Shown in pieces: positions 37,854-48,111 of a DNA stretch of 64,000 nucleotides. Within the stretch, counting starts at the first letter, position 1, and each line of letters begins with the position of its first letter. Origin of the DNA: Xenorhabdus poinarii G6 (GTDB taxonomy: Bacteria; Pseudomonadota; Gammaproteobacteria; Enterobacterales; Enterobacteriaceae); NCBI RefSeq assembly GCF_000968175.1, contig NZ_FO704551.1, positions 1,736,001 to 1,800,000 on the forward strand. The letters are read 5' to 3'. Under the pieces are notes generated by a model. It had not been told where the DNA came from and did not search any database. It saw nothing but the letters and a program-made list of their open reading frames with translations. Both the position numbers and the translations under genes were made by a program.

Positions 37854-37974
37854 ATACCCAACAGATTTCAAGCTACTGCATAACGGCAAGGAAAAACGCG
37901 CCTGAGAACATAGATGACTATGCGGTTAAAAGGAACGTAGCCAGTAAAGTGGTTACTTGAAAAACGAAAGGTAT
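37854..37974. repeat. ERIC-like palindromic element before pykA
   Basis: 121 bases bounded by ATACCCAACAGATTTCAAG on the left and an inverted, diverged partner ending CTTGAAAAACGAAAGGTAT on the right. Length, end sequences and palindromic layout are those of the enterobacterial ERIC/IRU family common in Photorhabdus and Xenorhabdus. It sits within the leader directly before pykA, so it would be transcribed. Confidence 0.7.
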
Positions 37975-37999
37975 ACTTCACAAGTCAACGGAGTAATAC

Positions 38000-39442
38000 A
38001 TGTCCAGACGGCTCAGAAGAACAAAAATCGTCACTACACTCGGCCCAGCGACGGATCGTGACAATAATCTAGAAAAAGTGATCAGTGCGGGGGCAAACGT
38101 CGTCCGCCTTAATTTCTCGCATGGCACAGCGGAAGATCATATCCAACGTGCAAATAACGTGCGCGAAATTGCTGCCCGTTTAGGCTATCACGTGGCAATC
38201 CTTGGTGATCTCCAAGGGCCAAAGATACGCGTATCCACCTTTAAGGAAGGAAAAATTTTCCTGAATGTTGGGGATAAATTCCTGTTGGATGCCAATCTGG
38301 GTAAGGGAGAAGGAGATAAAGAAAAAGTCGGGATTGACTATAAAGGGTTACCCTCTGACGTGACTGCTGGTGATATTTTGCTATTGGATGATGGACGCGT
38401 TCAATTGAAAGTCCTGGAAGTTCAGGGCATGAAAGTTTTCACCGAAGTAACCGTTGGAGGCCCACTTTCCAACAATAAAGGCATCAATAAACAGGGGGGT
38501 GGACTCTCCGCCGATGCCCTGACCGAAAAAGATAAGGCAGATATCATCACCGCCGCCAAAATTGGGGTGGATTATCTTGCTGTTTCTTTCCCTCGTTCAG
38601 GTGAAGATTTGAATTACGCTCGCCGTCTCGCACGAGATGCGGGTTGCGAAACCCAAATTGTCGCAAAAGTTGAGCGCGCAGAAGCGGTCAGTAGTGACGA
38701 AATCATCGACGAAATTATTCTGGCTTCTGATGTTGTTATGGTTGCTCGCGGTGATCTTGGTGTTGAAATCGGTGATCCTGAGCTAGTGGGTGTGCAAAAA
38801 AAACTGATTCACCGAGCCCGTCAACTGAATCGTGTCGTCATTACCGCCACGCAAATGATGGAATCCATGATCACCAATCCAATGCCAACACGCGCCGAAG
38901 TTATGGATGTGGCTAACGCAGTACTGGATGGCACTGATGCCGTGATGCTGTCTGCCGAAACAGCGGCAGGTCAATACCCCGCAGAAACCGTTGCGGCGAT
39001 GGCAAAAGTCTGTCTCGGGGCGGAAAAAATGCCAGGCATTAATGTCTCGAAACATCGCCTGGATATGACATTTGATAGCATTGAAGAAGCGATTGCAATG
39101 TCTACCATGTATGCAGCTAACCACCTGAAAGGGGTCAAAGCCATTATTGCCATGACCGAATCCGGCCGCACGGCTCGCATAATGTCGCGTATTAGTTCTG
39201 GCCTGCCTATCTTCTCCATGTCGCGCCATGAATCAACCTTAAACCGCACCGCCCTTTATCGTGGTGTGACGCCCATTTATTGCAGCTCGCACACGGATGG
39301 GATCACGGCAGTCACTGAAGCGGTCGATCGTCTGCGTGACAAAGGCTACCTCACGAGTGGTGATTTGGTGCTGGTAACACAAGGCGATCAGATGAGAACG
39401 ATTGGCAGCACCAATACCTGCCGCATACTTGAAGTCGAATAA
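38000..39442 (+). CDS. pykA: Pyruvate kinase II
   Basis: 480 residues, the E. coli PykA length. Converts phosphoenolpyruvate and ADP to pyruvate and ATP; the type II isozyme is activated by AMP and sugar phosphates. N-terminal [14 protein letters not shown], active-site lysine loop [23 protein letters not shown], and [30 protein letters not shown] are all present. Ribosome site CGGAG about 10 bases upstream. No HexR box is seen in its leader. Confidence 0.98.
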   Translation: MSRRLRRTKIVTTLGPATDRDNNLEKVISAGANVVRLNFSHGTAEDHIQRANNVREIAARLGYHVAILGDLQGPKIRVSTFKEGKIFLNVGDKFLLDANLGKGEGDKEKVGIDYKGLPSDVTAGDILLLDDGRVQLKVLEVQGMKVFTEVTVGGPLSNNKGINKQGGGLSADALTEKDKADIITAAKIGVDYLAVSFPRSGEDLNYARRLARDAGCETQIVAKVERAEAVSSDEIIDEIILASDVVMVARGDLGVEIGDPELVGVQKKLIHRARQLNRVVITATQMMESMITNPMPTRAEVMDVANAVLDGTDAVMLSAETAAGQYPAETVAAMAKVCLGAEKMPGINVSKHRLDMTFDSIEEAIAMSTMYAANHLKGVKAIIAMTESGRTARIMSRISSGLPIFSMSRHESTLNRTALYRGVTPIYCSSHTDGITAVTEAVDRLRDKGYLTSGDLVLVTQGDQMRTIGSTNTCRILEVE

Positions 39443-39457
39443 TCCATGATTGATAAA

Positions 39458-39493
39458 AATGATAAGGGGCACAGTATGCCCCTTATCATCATT
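39458..39493. terminator. Bidirectional terminator pykA / lpxM
   Basis: AATGATAAGGGGCA / TGCCCCTTATCAT stem with a CAGTA loop between the converging genes, A and T runs on the flanks. Confidence 0.85.
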
Positions 39494-39520
39494 AAATCGA
39501 ATTTTGCCATGACGCAATCA

Positions 39521-40489
39521 CTAAAGATCATCCCTTTTATAAGGCTCAATATCCCCTTTCTTCCGAGTCTTGAGCAATTTTAAGATCCAGGTATATTGCT
39601 CAGGATTAGGCTTAACTAATTGTTCTAATTCCTCATTCATACGGCGGGCAATGTATACATCGCCCTGCCCGGCAATATCCTCCATCGGTGGACGAATATA
39701 AATATCCAACTGATGAGTTTGGCAATTATAAACCGGAAATAACGGGACAACCGTTGCCCGGCAAACTTTCATCAAACGCCCAACGGCTGGTAATGTTGCT
39801 TTATAAGTGGCAAAAAAATCGACAAACTCGCTATGTTCTTCACCATGATCCTGATCGGGAAGATAGTATCCCCAAAATCCTTCTCGGATTGTTGAGATAA
39901 AGGGTTTAATTCCGGCATCACGGGAATGCAGTCGCCCCCCAAAATGATTGCGCGCTTTATTCCACAAATAATCAGCGACAGGATTGCTTTGATGGTGAAA
40001 CATAGCCGATACCTTATAACCACGAGACACCAGTAACATCGCAGGAATATCAACCGACCAACCGTGTGGAACCATAAAAATGACATTTTTGCCCTGTGCT
40101 TTTAAGGCCTGAATAATCTCTTCCCCATGCCATTGGGTGCGGTTCAGTGTCGATTCAGTCCCTCTGAGGCAAAGTTCCGCCAGCATAACAAATGATTGCG
40201 GGGCGGTAGCAAACATTTGGTCAATCAACGCTTCGCGTTGTTGTTCCGTCCATTCAGGAAAACAGTAAACCAAATTAATTTTCGCCCTGCGACGCGCACT
40301 TTTCGCTTTTCTGCCCGCCCAACGCCCTATTTTGGCTAAAAATGGATCGCGCCATTTTACAGGGACATAAGCTAACCCCGCCAAAATGCCTACGCCAGCC
40401 CACAGTCCCCAATAGCGGGGATGTAAATAAGATCGATGAAACCGAGGGATATATCCCAATTTACTATCTGTATCTTTCTCTTTATGCAT
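39521..40489 (-). CDS. lpxM: Lipid A myristoyltransferase LpxM (MsbB)
   Basis: 322 residues of the LPLAT late acyltransferase family. Catalytic HX4D/E-like segment VPHGWSVDIPAML, followed by AMFHHQSNPVADYLWN and GYYLPDQDHGEEHSEFVDFFATYKATLP, which are LpxM signatures. Adds the second secondary acyl chain to Kdo2-lipid A at the inner membrane. Head of the lpxM-side group: mepM lies upstream on the same strand with a hairpin between them. Confidence 0.95.
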   Translation of the reverse strand: MHKEKDTDSKLGYIPRFHRSYLHPRYWGLWAGVGILAGLAYVPVKWRDPFLAKIGRWAGRKAKSARRRAKINLVYCFPEWTEQQREALIDQMFATAPQSFVMLAELCLRGTESTLNRTQWHGEEIIQALKAQGKNVIFMVPHGWSVDIPAMLLVSRGYKVSAMFHHQSNPVADYLWNKARNHFGGRLHSRDAGIKPFISTIREGFWGYYLPDQDHGEEHSEFVDFFATYKATLPAVGRLMKVCRATVVPLFPVYNCQTHQLDIYIRPPMEDIAGQGDVYIARRMNEELEQLVKPNPEQYTWILKLLKTRKKGDIEPYKRDDL

Positions 40490-40552
40490 GAGCTAACTCT
40501 GATGATCCTAACACTCGCTTTCAGTCGGCAAGTTTACAACAAATAACACAAA

Positions 40553-40576
40553 AGCGGATGATAGCTATCATCCGCT
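40553..40576. terminator. Terminator of mepM
   Basis: A 24-base perfect palindrome whose arms are AGCGGATGATAG and its complement; on the - strand it is followed by TTTTGTGTT. Confidence 0.75.
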
Positions 40577-40612
40577 AATATTCATGAAAAATACGGGGCT
40601 GAGAACCGCAGA

Positions 40613-41935
40613 TTAATCCAACAACAACTGAGGTTTAATCTCTTTAACCATGGCGATATATTCTGTACGCTCCTTACCATTTAACCCACCGGAACGCGGC
40701 AATTTTGCCGTAAGCGGGTTAACCGGCCGCTGGTTATCCCAGAATTCAAAATGCAGATGTGGACCCGTTGAACGCCCTGTACTTCCTGATAACCCAATAC
40801 GCTCACCCCGTTTCACTTTCTGACCTGGTTTGACCAATAGTTTTCGTAAGTGCATATAGCGGGTTGTATATTGACGACCATGCCGGATAGCAATGAAGTT
40901 ACCTGCGGCACCATCAAATTTGGAGACGATGACTTCGCCGTCACCCACCGCCAGAACAGGTGTGCCTATAGGCATCGCAAAATCAACCCCCCTGTGCGCG
41001 GTCACTCTGCCGGTTACCGGGTTTACCCGATGGGGATTGAAAGAAGAGGATACCCTGAATTGTTTCATTGTCGGATAACGCAGGAAACCACGCTCCAGAC
41101 CGGAAGCCTGACTATCATAAAAACGGCCATCAGTGGCACGGAAAGCATAATAATCATTATCTCCGTTCTGTAAACGAACACCTAATAACTGGCTCTGTTC
41201 ACTTTTCCCTGCCAGCATCTCACGGGAGAGCAACACCGAAAAACGATCGCCTTTACGCAATTTGCGGAAGTCTATCTGCCATTGCAGCGCTTTTGTCACT
41301 TCTCTGGCTTCGCTGCTGGTTAACCCCGCCGCCAGGGCACTGCCGTTAAAGCTGCCATTAATCACGCCTGTGATGACACTATTTTTCCATTCCCCATTCT
41401 GGAAGATTTGCTCCTCTTTAAACGTGTCATTTACGCGGGTATAAGTACGCGTTTCACGACGCGAAACCTCCCAGGTCAGTGTCTTTAAATTACCGTTATC
41501 GTCAGTGGTCCACGATAATGACTGCCCCACGCTTAAATTACGTAATACGTGATATTGATTGGCTAATACCGCAATATCGGAGGGATTAATACCAAACTGA
41601 TTTAAAATTGAACTAAAATTATCGCCACTGGAAACAACATACTTATGTGGGAGATTTGCTGCTGCATCCGTGCCACCCTCTTCATCCTCAATACCTTCAT
41701 TATTCGGGAGTTGTTCACTATCATCCTCCCCAACATCGTCTGTTGCATCTGGAATACTTGGGGCACTCTCGACCGTTGTTTGAGCAATATTACCCAGCTC
41801 TTTTCGCTCATGGAAAACAACCGGCCTCCATATCGCGATAGCCAAAGTGACTAACGTGAGCGATCCCAGCATGATCTTATGGGGTTTGGGCAGGTTGTTG
41901 TATACCAGAACGATCGTTTTCGTTATTTGCTGCAC
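40613..41935 (-). CDS. mepM: Murein DD-endopeptidase MepM
   Basis: 440 residues, the E. coli MepM length. One N-terminal membrane anchor (HKIMLGSLTLVTLAIAIW), an acidic linker, a LysM/OapA-type domain (YVVSSGDNFSSILNQFGI), and a C-terminal M23 peptidase with zinc ligands in HRGVDFAMPIGTPV and HLHFEFW. It cleaves D-Ala-mDAP cross-links so new strands can be inserted. Downstream of znuA on the same strand, 20 bases apart, and possibly co-transcribed. Confidence 0.96.
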   Translation of the reverse strand: MQQITKTIVLVYNNLPKPHKIMLGSLTLVTLAIAIWRPVVFHERKELGNIAQTTVESAPSIPDATDDVGEDDSEQLPNNEGIEDEEGGTDAAANLPHKYVVSSGDNFSSILNQFGINPSDIAVLANQYHVLRNLSVGQSLSWTTDDNGNLKTLTWEVSRRETRTYTRVNDTFKEEQIFQNGEWKNSVITGVINGSFNGSALAAGLTSSEAREVTKALQWQIDFRKLRKGDRFSVLLSREMLAGKSEQSQLLGVRLQNGDNDYYAFRATDGRFYDSQASGLERGFLRYPTMKQFRVSSSFNPHRVNPVTGRVTAHRGVDFAMPIGTPVLAVGDGEVIVSKFDGAAGNFIAIRHGRQYTTRYMHLRKLLVKPGQKVKRGERIGLSGSTGRSTGPHLHFEFWDNQRPVNPLTAKLPRSGGLNGKERTEYIAMVKEIKPQLLLD

Positions 41936-41955
41936 TAATAAAATTCCTTATTGTA

Positions 41956-42909
41956 CTAATTCAGGCAGCTCGCATATTGTTGTGATAACTGAGTTATAAA
42001 TTTTATATAGCTATCTTTGTCCAATACAATGCCGCTCCCTAAAGGGTCCAGTGTTCCAATGCGTACATCAGTACCTTTGGCTATGGCATGAATCACGGCT
42101 GGCCTGAATTGTGGTTCAGCAAAAACACACTTTGCTTTCTGCTCAACCAATTGTGTTCGTATATTGTGTAATCGCTGCGCACCAGGTTGTATTTCAGGAT
42201 TAACCGTGAAAGAACCTAATGGAACCAATTGGTAATGTTTCTCAAAATAACCGTATGCGTCGTGAAAAACAAAATAACCCTGTTTGCGTATAGGCTTCAA
42301 AATACTAGCAATTTTCTTATCAGTTTGCGCAAGCTGTCCATTGAATTTACGTAGGTTTACTTCCAATTGCTGCTTGTGCTGTGGATATTGCTCGATAAGC
42401 TTGTCATATATTGCCTGAGCGGCTTGCTTTGCAATTTCTGGAGAAAGCCAAATATGCATATTATATTCACCATGATGGTGATGCTCATGATCGGTATCAT
42501 GGTGATGCGACGCACTACCGGAATCATTGTCCTCTTCACTATTTTTTAACAGCAGGGGCTTGATCGTGGATAATTCAGCCAATGCCAGTTGTTTATTCTG
42601 TCCAATTTTCGCTATCGGCTTTGCCAAAAAAGGCTCCATATCCGGCCCCACCCAGACAACCAAATCAGCCTGATTAATTTTCCGTACATCCAGAGGGCGT
42701 AACGCGTAATCGTGCGGAGAAGCACCACTTGGCAGGAGTACCTGCGTCTTTGTCACACCATCAGCAATGGCGGCAGCAATAAAACCCAATGGGTGAATAG
42801 AGGTCACCACATCTGCTCGTGCTGCGCCATTGATTCCTGCGGCTAATGCTGTCGCTAACACAATCCTGTGGAAAAATTTATGCGCGCGCTTCTGTGATTT
42901 ATGTAACAT
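41956..42909 (-). CDS. znuA: High-affinity zinc-binding protein ZnuA
   Basis: 317 residues with a signal peptide (IVLATALAAGINGAARA). The mature start VVTSIHPLGFIAAAIADGVT and the zinc ligands in SGASPHDYALRP and YFVFHDAYGYFEKHY define a cluster A-I metal-binding protein, and a charged His/Asp/Glu-rich loop near residue 140 (HHHDTDHEHHHHGEY) is characteristic of ZnuA. Divergent from znuCB across a Zur operator. Confidence 0.96.
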   Translation of the reverse strand: MLHKSQKRAHKFFHRIVLATALAAGINGAARADVVTSIHPLGFIAAAIADGVTKTQVLLPSGASPHDYALRPLDVRKINQADLVVWVGPDMEPFLAKPIAKIGQNKQLALAELSTIKPLLLKNSEEDNDSGSASHHHDTDHEHHHHGEYNMHIWLSPEIAKQAAQAIYDKLIEQYPQHKQQLEVNLRKFNGQLAQTDKKIASILKPIRKQGYFVFHDAYGYFEKHYQLVPLGSFTVNPEIQPGAQRLHNIRTQLVEQKAKCVFAEPQFRPAVIHAIAKGTDVRIGTLDPLGSGIVLDKDSYIKFITQLSQQYASCLN

Positions 42910-42939
42910 AATATGAATAATCCATGCAAAAAAACGAGT

Positions 42940-42958
42940 AATGTTATATTATAACATT
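42940..42958. promoter_or_regulatory. Zur operator between znuA and znuCB
   Basis: AATGTTATATTATAACATT is a perfect 19-bp palindrome identical to the core of the E. coli znu Zur box. It lies in the 85-base divergent gap, so one site can repress both transcripts under zinc sufficiency. Confidence 0.92.
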
Positions 42959-42994
42959 TTAATCATTCTGCAAGACTCTTTTGACACGTCAACG

Positions 42995-43744
42995 ATGATC
43001 ACCTTAAAAAATATTACGGTTGAATTTAATCACCGCAAAGTATTAAACAATATTTCATTCAATCTCAAACAAGGTCACATCCTCACTCTAATCGGACCGA
43101 ACGGTGCCGGGAAATCCACCCTGGTTCGTGTCGTTCTTGGCTTAATTCAACCCACCTCAGGCACAATTGAACGCCGTTCTGAACTGAGAATTGGCTATGT
43201 TCCTCAGAAAATGAACCTTGACCCGACGCTGCCAATGACGGTTAAACGTTTTATGATGCTAAGACCCAACGTGAAACCCGCTGATATCATGCAGGTACTA
43301 AATCGGGTCAAAGCCACCCATTTGCTGGAACAGCCCATGCAAAAATTGTCGGGTGGAGAAACTCAGCGGGTGCTACTCGCCAGAGCCTTACTTAATCAAC
43401 CCCAGCTTCTGGTGCTTGATGAACCAACACAAGGTGTTGATGTTAATGGTCAGCTGGCACTTTACGATTTAATCAACCAAATCAGAACCGAGCTTAATTG
43501 TGCGGTATTTATGGTTTCCCATGATCTGCATTTGGTCATGGCAAAAACAGACGAAGTCTTATGTCTGAATCAACACGTTTGCTGCTCAGGCACCCCAGAA
43601 GTAGTGTCAATGCACCCAGAATTTATTGCCATGTTTGGGCATCATGGTGCCGAGCAACTGGCCGTGTATCGTCATCACCACAATCATCATCATGATCTTA
43701 GAGGAAAAATTATTTTGAAAAACAAAGGAGAATCACATCGATGA
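42995..43744 (+). CDS. znuC: Zinc ABC transporter ATPase ZnuC
   Basis: 249 residues from the ATG at 42995; a frame starting at 42941 begins inside the Zur box and is rejected. Walker [12 protein letters not shown], signature [16 protein letters not shown], Walker [16 protein letters not shown], switch His in [12 protein letters not shown], plus the ZnuC-typical His-rich tail (HHHNHHHD). No clear ribosome site precedes it. Overlaps znuB by 4 bases. Confidence 0.95.
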   Translation: MITLKNITVEFNHRKVLNNISFNLKQGHILTLIGPNGAGKSTLVRVVLGLIQPTSGTIERRSELRIGYVPQKMNLDPTLPMTVKRFMMLRPNVKPADIMQVLNRVKATHLLEQPMQKLSGGETQRVLLARALLNQPQLLVLDEPTQGVDVNGQLALYDLINQIRTELNCAVFMVSHDLHLVMAKTDEVLCLNQHVCCSGTPEVVSMHPEFIAMFGHHGAEQLAVYRHHHNHHHDLRGKIILKNKGESHR

Positions 43745-44526
43745 TTGAATTATTGCTGCCCGGCTGGTTAGCCGGTGTGTTTTTAGCAATCGCGGCGGGA
43801 CCGCTTGGTTCTTTTGTCGTCTGGCGCAGGATGTCCTATTTTGGTGACACACTGGCACACGCTTCACTGCTTGGGGTTGCATTCGGTTTCTTACTGAATG
43901 TGAATCCATTTTATGCGGTGATTGCCGTCACACTCATCCTGGCCATCATCTTAGTCTGGTTAGAAAAACGTCCGCAATTGGCCGTTGATACACTGTTAGG
44001 TATTCTGGCGCATAGCGCCCTATCGCTTGGTTTAGTCGTCGTGAGTTTTATGACCAATGTCAGGGTCGATATGATGGCTTACTTATTTGGTGATTTACTG
44101 TCGATGACCTATGAAGATCTCTACTTGATTGCACTTGGGGTCATGATTGTTGCGGGAGTACTAATATGGCAATGGCGTGCTTTGCTATCAATGACCGTCA
44201 GTCAGGATCTGGCTTTTGTCGATGGCATTAAAATTCAGCGCTTACGGGTTCTCCTGATGTTAGTGACCGCCTTGACTATTGGGCTGGCAATGAAATTTGT
44301 CGGCGCATTAATTATCACGTCCCTGCTGATTATCCCTGCCGCTACCGCCCGCCGTTTTTCCCGCACGCCTGAGCAAATGGCGTTTTTTGCGATGATTTTC
44401 GGTATGTTGTCGGTGACAGGCGGTTTAACGTTATCGGCATTTTATAACACACCGGCAGGGCCTTCAGTGGTGCTTTGTTCCGCCATGCTATTTGCCTTGA
44501 GTTTAACCTGCCAGGCAAGAAGCTGA
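43741..44526 (+). CDS. znuB: Zinc ABC transporter permease ZnuB
   Basis: 261-residue inner-membrane protein with about eight helices of the ABC-3 family ([44 protein letters not shown]). Translationally coupled to znuC by the ATGA overlap. Completes the ZnuABC importer. Confidence 0.96.
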   Translation: MIELLLPGWLAGVFLAIAAGPLGSFVVWRRMSYFGDTLAHASLLGVAFGFLLNVNPFYAVIAVTLILAIILVWLEKRPQLAVDTLLGILAHSALSLGLVVVSFMTNVRVDMMAYLFGDLLSMTYEDLYLIALGVMIVAGVLIWQWRALLSMTVSQDLAFVDGIKIQRLRVLLMLVTALTIGLAMKFVGALIITSLLIIPAATARRFSRTPEQMAFFAMIFGMLSVTGGLTLSAFYNTPAGPSVVLCSAMLFALSLTCQARS

Positions 44527-44570
44527 TATTTATCCCCTACGCTGTTCAATTGCTGACTTTTTATCATCCC

Positions 44571-44592
44571 TCGTCAAATACGGACGAGGGCG
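44571..44592. terminator. Weak hairpin between znuB and the methyltransferase
   Basis: CCCTCGT / ACGAGGG arms around a nine-base loop between converging genes; no proper T-tract. Confidence 0.4.
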
Positions 44593-44680
44593 TCAATCAA
44601 CCACCCAAACATCGTTAACAGGGTGACAATAACATTTAAAAAAATCATATTCATTAAAACGAAATAGCGTTAAATCGAAT

Positions 44681-45466
44681 TTAGGTTTTCCCGGATGCGC
44701 CTTGCTTAACAACCATAACCAATTGGCTTTCATATAAAATTGTTAATTTCCCCTCTGATTGATATTTTTTTATTAATACGTTTAACCTTTCAATAAATAA
44801 TTCCCCGTGAACGGCTAAAGCACGTTGAACTTGAGTTGATGAACGACTCATGCCAACAAATGTTTCACCGGGAATAAGCATATTCCAGTGGGTATTCAGT
44901 GTAATGTGCAGGGTATTTTCATGTTCGAAAGCAGTATTTAATTCCTGAGCATAGTCGAAATGTCGATAGTACCGGCTGTAATCAGGGCTCAGTTCCTCCA
45001 ACAGCGCCTCATAGGCATGAAGAAATTCATTATGCCGATAATCACGGTTATTTTGCAAAATAGCCATGATGCCATTACCTGCCAGACGATGACGTACCAA
45101 ATCTAATACGATTTCCCGATCCATCCATTGAAAAGACTGCGCAGCCATAATGAGATCCGGCCTCTGTATCGTTGAGAGACACTGCTCAGCCCGGCCATGT
45201 AACCACTTTACCCACGGCAGTTTTTGCCTGCCTATCTCAATCATATCCTGTGAAATATCAATTGCGGTGTAATGGTGCTGCTGACCGGATAAACTGGCCA
45301 ATCCGTCAAGGGCGATCCCTGTTCCCGCACCAATATCAACGATAGACAGGGATCTGTCTTTCGGCATCCAGTGACAAATTTCGCGAAAAAGGGCTTGTGG
45401 ATAGCGGGGACGGTAGCGATCATACTCTTTAGCCAAACCATCAAATTTTTCTTTATGTTTCGTCAT
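44681..45466 (-). CDS. Class I SAM-dependent methyltransferase
   Basis: 261 residues from the ATG at 45466 (MTKHKEKFDGLAKEYDRYRPRYP), the usual start of this methyltransferase_11 group; the open frame extends 27 codons up without support. SAM-binding motif I LSIVDIGAGTGIAL, motif II AIDISQDMIEIGRQKLP, and motif IV PDLIMAAQSFQWMD. Relatives act on small molecules or are uncharacterised. The neighbours (znu and ruv genes) give no clue. Not part of the conserved E. coli order here. Confidence 0.8.
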   Translation of the reverse strand: MTKHKEKFDGLAKEYDRYRPRYPQALFREICHWMPKDRSLSIVDIGAGTGIALDGLASLSGQQHHYTAIDISQDMIEIGRQKLPWVKWLHGRAEQCLSTIQRPDLIMAAQSFQWMDREIVLDLVRHRLAGNGIMAILQNNRDYRHNEFLHAYEALLEELSPDYSRYYRHFDYAQELNTAFEHENTLHITLNTHWNMLIPGETFVGMSRSSTQVQRALAVHGELFIERLNVLIKKYQSEGKLTILYESQLVMVVKQGASGKT

Positions 45467-45750
45467 AAGATCTATTATTCCTGTTGTGACATGCTGACGG
45501 ACAAGAAAGTGACAGGCGGGATGACGAAGATGATGGGATAGACTCACTACCGCCCTGATTAAGACTGACGGAATCGTTTTTTCTCATAGAACGGCGCTAT
45601 CCTAGATTATTTTCGTTATCCAGAATAGCGTCAAAAGCATTATTTTTATTTATTGTTTAAGCGTTATTGAAAAAAGTGCTATTGAAAACAAGAGACAGAC
45701 CTATGCGCCCGTTCAGAACAAGAGCCTCAATGGGGATGCTGACATGCAGT

Positions 45751-46758
45751 TTATTCGCTATCCTTGCTCAATCCGAAATGCTGATAAGCATGATGGGTGG
45801 CAATTCTTCCTCGTGGCGTTCTCTGGATAAATCCTTGCTGGATTAAGAACGGTTCCAGCACATCTTCGATTGTTTCCCGCTCTTCACCGATTGCCGCAGC
45901 CAGGTTATCCAATCCGACCGGCCCTCCCATAAACTTATCGATAATGGATAACAGTAGCTTGCGATCAAGGTAATCAAACCCCGCCGAATCTACATTCAAC
46001 ATATCAAGTGCCTGGGAGGCAATATCGTTATCCACTGAACCATTGCCTTTTACCTGAGCGAAATCACGTACACGACGCAATAATCGATTAGTAATACGAG
46101 GCGTACCGCGGGAGCGTATCGCAATTTGTCTGGCTCCGTCCTCTGAAATGGCTAATCCCATATAACGCGCACTACGGGAAACAATACTTTGCAAATCATC
46201 GACATTGTAAAATTCAAGGCGTTGTACGATACCGAACCGATCACGTAACGGAGAAGTCAAAGAACCCGCACGCGTGGTTGCACCAACCAACGTAAAGGGT
46301 GGAAGATCAATCTTAATTGAGCGAGCCGCAGGCCCTTCACCAATCATAATATCCAGCTGATAATCTTCCATTGCGGGGTAGAGAATTTCTTCTACAACCG
46401 GCGATAACCGATGGATTTCATCAATGAATAATACATCATGCGGTTCCAGATTGGTCAGCATGGCAGCAAGATCCCCGGCTTTTTCCAACACTGGCCCTGA
46501 AGTTGTGCGGAGATTAACGCCCATTTCATTAGCCACAATATTTGCCAGCGTGGTTTTTCCCAATCCTGGCGGGCCAAAGATCAATAAGTGATCCAACGCA
46601 TCACCACGTTGACGTGCCGCTTGAATAAAGATTTCCATCTGTTCACAAACATGAGGTTGACCAACATATTCAGACAGAAACTTCGGCCGGATAGCACGAT
46701 CAATGGCTTCATCATCTTGCAGAACTTCCGCAGAAACCAGACGGTCAGCTTCAATCAT
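45751..46758 (-). CDS. ruvB: Holliday junction branch-migration ATPase RuvB
   Basis: 335 residues from the ATG at 46758 ([13 protein letters not shown]); a GTG just before it is not needed. Walker [17 protein letters not shown], Walker [10 protein letters not shown], sensor [18 protein letters not shown] and the C-terminal winged helix. Hexameric motor of RuvABC. 16 bases after ruvA. Confidence 0.98.
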   Translation of the reverse strand: MIEADRLVSAEVLQDDEAIDRAIRPKFLSEYVGQPHVCEQMEIFIQAARQRGDALDHLLIFGPPGLGKTTLANIVANEMGVNLRTTSGPVLEKAGDLAAMLTNLEPHDVLFIDEIHRLSPVVEEILYPAMEDYQLDIMIGEGPAARSIKIDLPPFTLVGATTRAGSLTSPLRDRFGIVQRLEFYNVDDLQSIVSRSARYMGLAISEDGARQIAIRSRGTPRITNRLLRRVRDFAQVKGNGSVDNDIASQALDMLNVDSAGFDYLDRKLLLSIIDKFMGGPVGLDNLAAAIGEERETIEDVLEPFLIQQGFIQRTPRGRIATHHAYQHFGLSKDSE

Positions 46759-46774
46759 CACTTAACTCCTGTGA

Positions 46775-47392
46775 TTACAGAGCCGCACGAAGCGCTTCTC
46801 GAATAAGGGTTTCACAATCCGCGCCCGGTTTAGCAACTTTGCTTACCATCCGGCTGGCCTCTTGCAGTTTATATCCTAGAGAAACCAGTGCCGCAGCCGC
46901 TTCTGCTTCAATATCCGCCGCGGAGTGTGTTTGTTTAGCGGAGGCAGGCAAATTCATATCACTACTTTGGTTAAACAGATCGCCATTGAGTCCCTTAAAG
47001 CGATCTTTCATTTCAACCACCAGTCTTTCCGCCGTTTTTTTACCGACACCCGGTAACTTAACCAATGACGCGATGGCTTCCTGCTCTATTGCCGTCACAA
47101 ATTGTTGGGCTGACATGCCCGAGAGGATTGCCAGCGCCAGTTTTGGCCCGACGCCATTCACTTTAATCAGTTCACGGAAAAGTGCCCGCTCTTGTTTATC
47201 ATTAAACCCATATAATAGTTGAGCATCTTCACGCACAATAAATTGTGTAAATAAAATGGCCTCCTGGCCAATTTCAGGCAGTTCATAAAAACAGGTCATT
47301 GGCATATGAACTTCATAACCGACACCATGCGTTTCCAATAAAACCAACGGCGGCTGTTTTTCCAACACGGTTCCTCTCAAACGCCCTATCAC
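46775..47392 (-). CDS. ruvA: Holliday junction DNA-binding protein RuvA
   Basis: 205 residues. Domain I OB fold with the acidic pin ([31 protein letters not shown]), domain II helix-hairpin-helix pairs ([39 protein letters not shown]), flexible linker near residue 150, and the RuvB-contacting domain III at the end. Preceded by a LexA box. Confidence 0.97.
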   Translation of the reverse strand: MIGRLRGTVLEKQPPLVLLETHGVGYEVHMPMTCFYELPEIGQEAILFTQFIVREDAQLLYGFNDKQERALFRELIKVNGVGPKLALAILSGMSAQQFVTAIEQEAIASLVKLPGVGKKTAERLVVEMKDRFKGLNGDLFNQSSDMNLPASAKQTHSAADIEAEAAAALVSLGYKLQEASRMVSKVAKPGADCETLIREALRAAL

Positions 47393-47448
47393 TGTTTACC
47401 CCCTGCAAATAAAATAAATCGTTCCGCTAGCTTATAGCACAAAAAAAA

Positions 47449-47464
47449 CTGGACGTATATCCAG
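47449..47464. promoter_or_regulatory. LexA (SOS) box of ruvAB
   Basis: CTGGACGTATATCCAG keeps the CTGG-N8-CCAG form of the E. coli ruvAB SOS box (CTGGATATCTATCCAG) and lies 57 bases before ruvA, between ruvC and ruvA. Confidence 0.75.
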
Positions 47465-47470
47465 CTTAAA

Positions 47471-47992
47471 CTATTTCAGCCGACCTCGCGTTAAATTTAA
47501 CCGCACATCCCCGACCCGAAGTAAATTTTGATTGAAATGGCAATGTGTGATAGCAATCGCCAACGCATCAGCGGCATCCGCTTGCGGATTAGCGGATAAT
47601 TTCAACATTGAACGTACCATATGCTGAATCTGGCTCTTTTCGGCCGCGCCGGTACCTACAACCGTTTGTTTAACCTGCCGGGCGGCATATTCAAAGACAG
47701 GGATAAACTGGTTGGATGCGGCGACAATCGCAACACCACGCGCCTGCCCTAATTTCAAGGCGGAATCTGCGTTTTTTGCCATGAAAACCTGTTCTATCGC
47801 AAACGCATCAGGTTGGAATTGCGTGATGATTTCAGTCACGCCGGCATAGATCTTCTGCAAACGACTGGGTAAATCATCGACTTTTGTTCGAATACAACCG
47901 CTACCGAGATAGATAAGTTGTCGTCCCTGCTGGCGAATGACGCCATACCCCGTGACTCTGGAGCCGGGGTCAATACCAAGAATAATCGCCAT
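47471..47992 (-). CDS. ruvC: Crossover junction endonuclease RuvC
   Basis: 173 residues. RNase H-like resolvase; catalytic carboxylates in [36 protein letters not shown] and the final [13 protein letters not shown]. Cuts Holliday junctions with RuvAB. Lies between yebC and ruvA; the SOS box sits downstream of it, so ruvC itself is probably not LexA-controlled. Confidence 0.97.
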   Translation of the reverse strand: MAIILGIDPGSRVTGYGVIRQQGRQLIYLGSGCIRTKVDDLPSRLQKIYAGVTEIITQFQPDAFAIEQVFMAKNADSALKLGQARGVAIVAASNQFIPVFEYAARQVKQTVVGTGAAEKSQIQHMVRSMLKLSANPQADAADALAIAITHCHFNQNLLRVGDVRLNLTRGRLK

Positions 47993-48054
47993 ATCGAACC
48001 ATTCGTTTAAATTTCACCCAAATCTGTCCACCTACGATATGGGATGAAAACGTG

Positions 48055-48089
48055 AGAGAAAGTGCCCTGACAAAAGGAACACTTTCTCT
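48055..48089. terminator. Hairpin after yebC
   Basis: AGAGAAAGTG and CACTTTCTCT arms in the yebC-ruvC gap; a short TTTT lies downstream on the - strand. Confidence 0.55.
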
Positions 48090-48111
48090 ACGCTGTGAAC
48101 CCTTATGTTAA

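Noticed and set aside
42941-42994. Earlier start of znuC at 42941
   Set aside because: The start codon would lie inside the Zur operator and the added residues have no counterpart in ZnuC.
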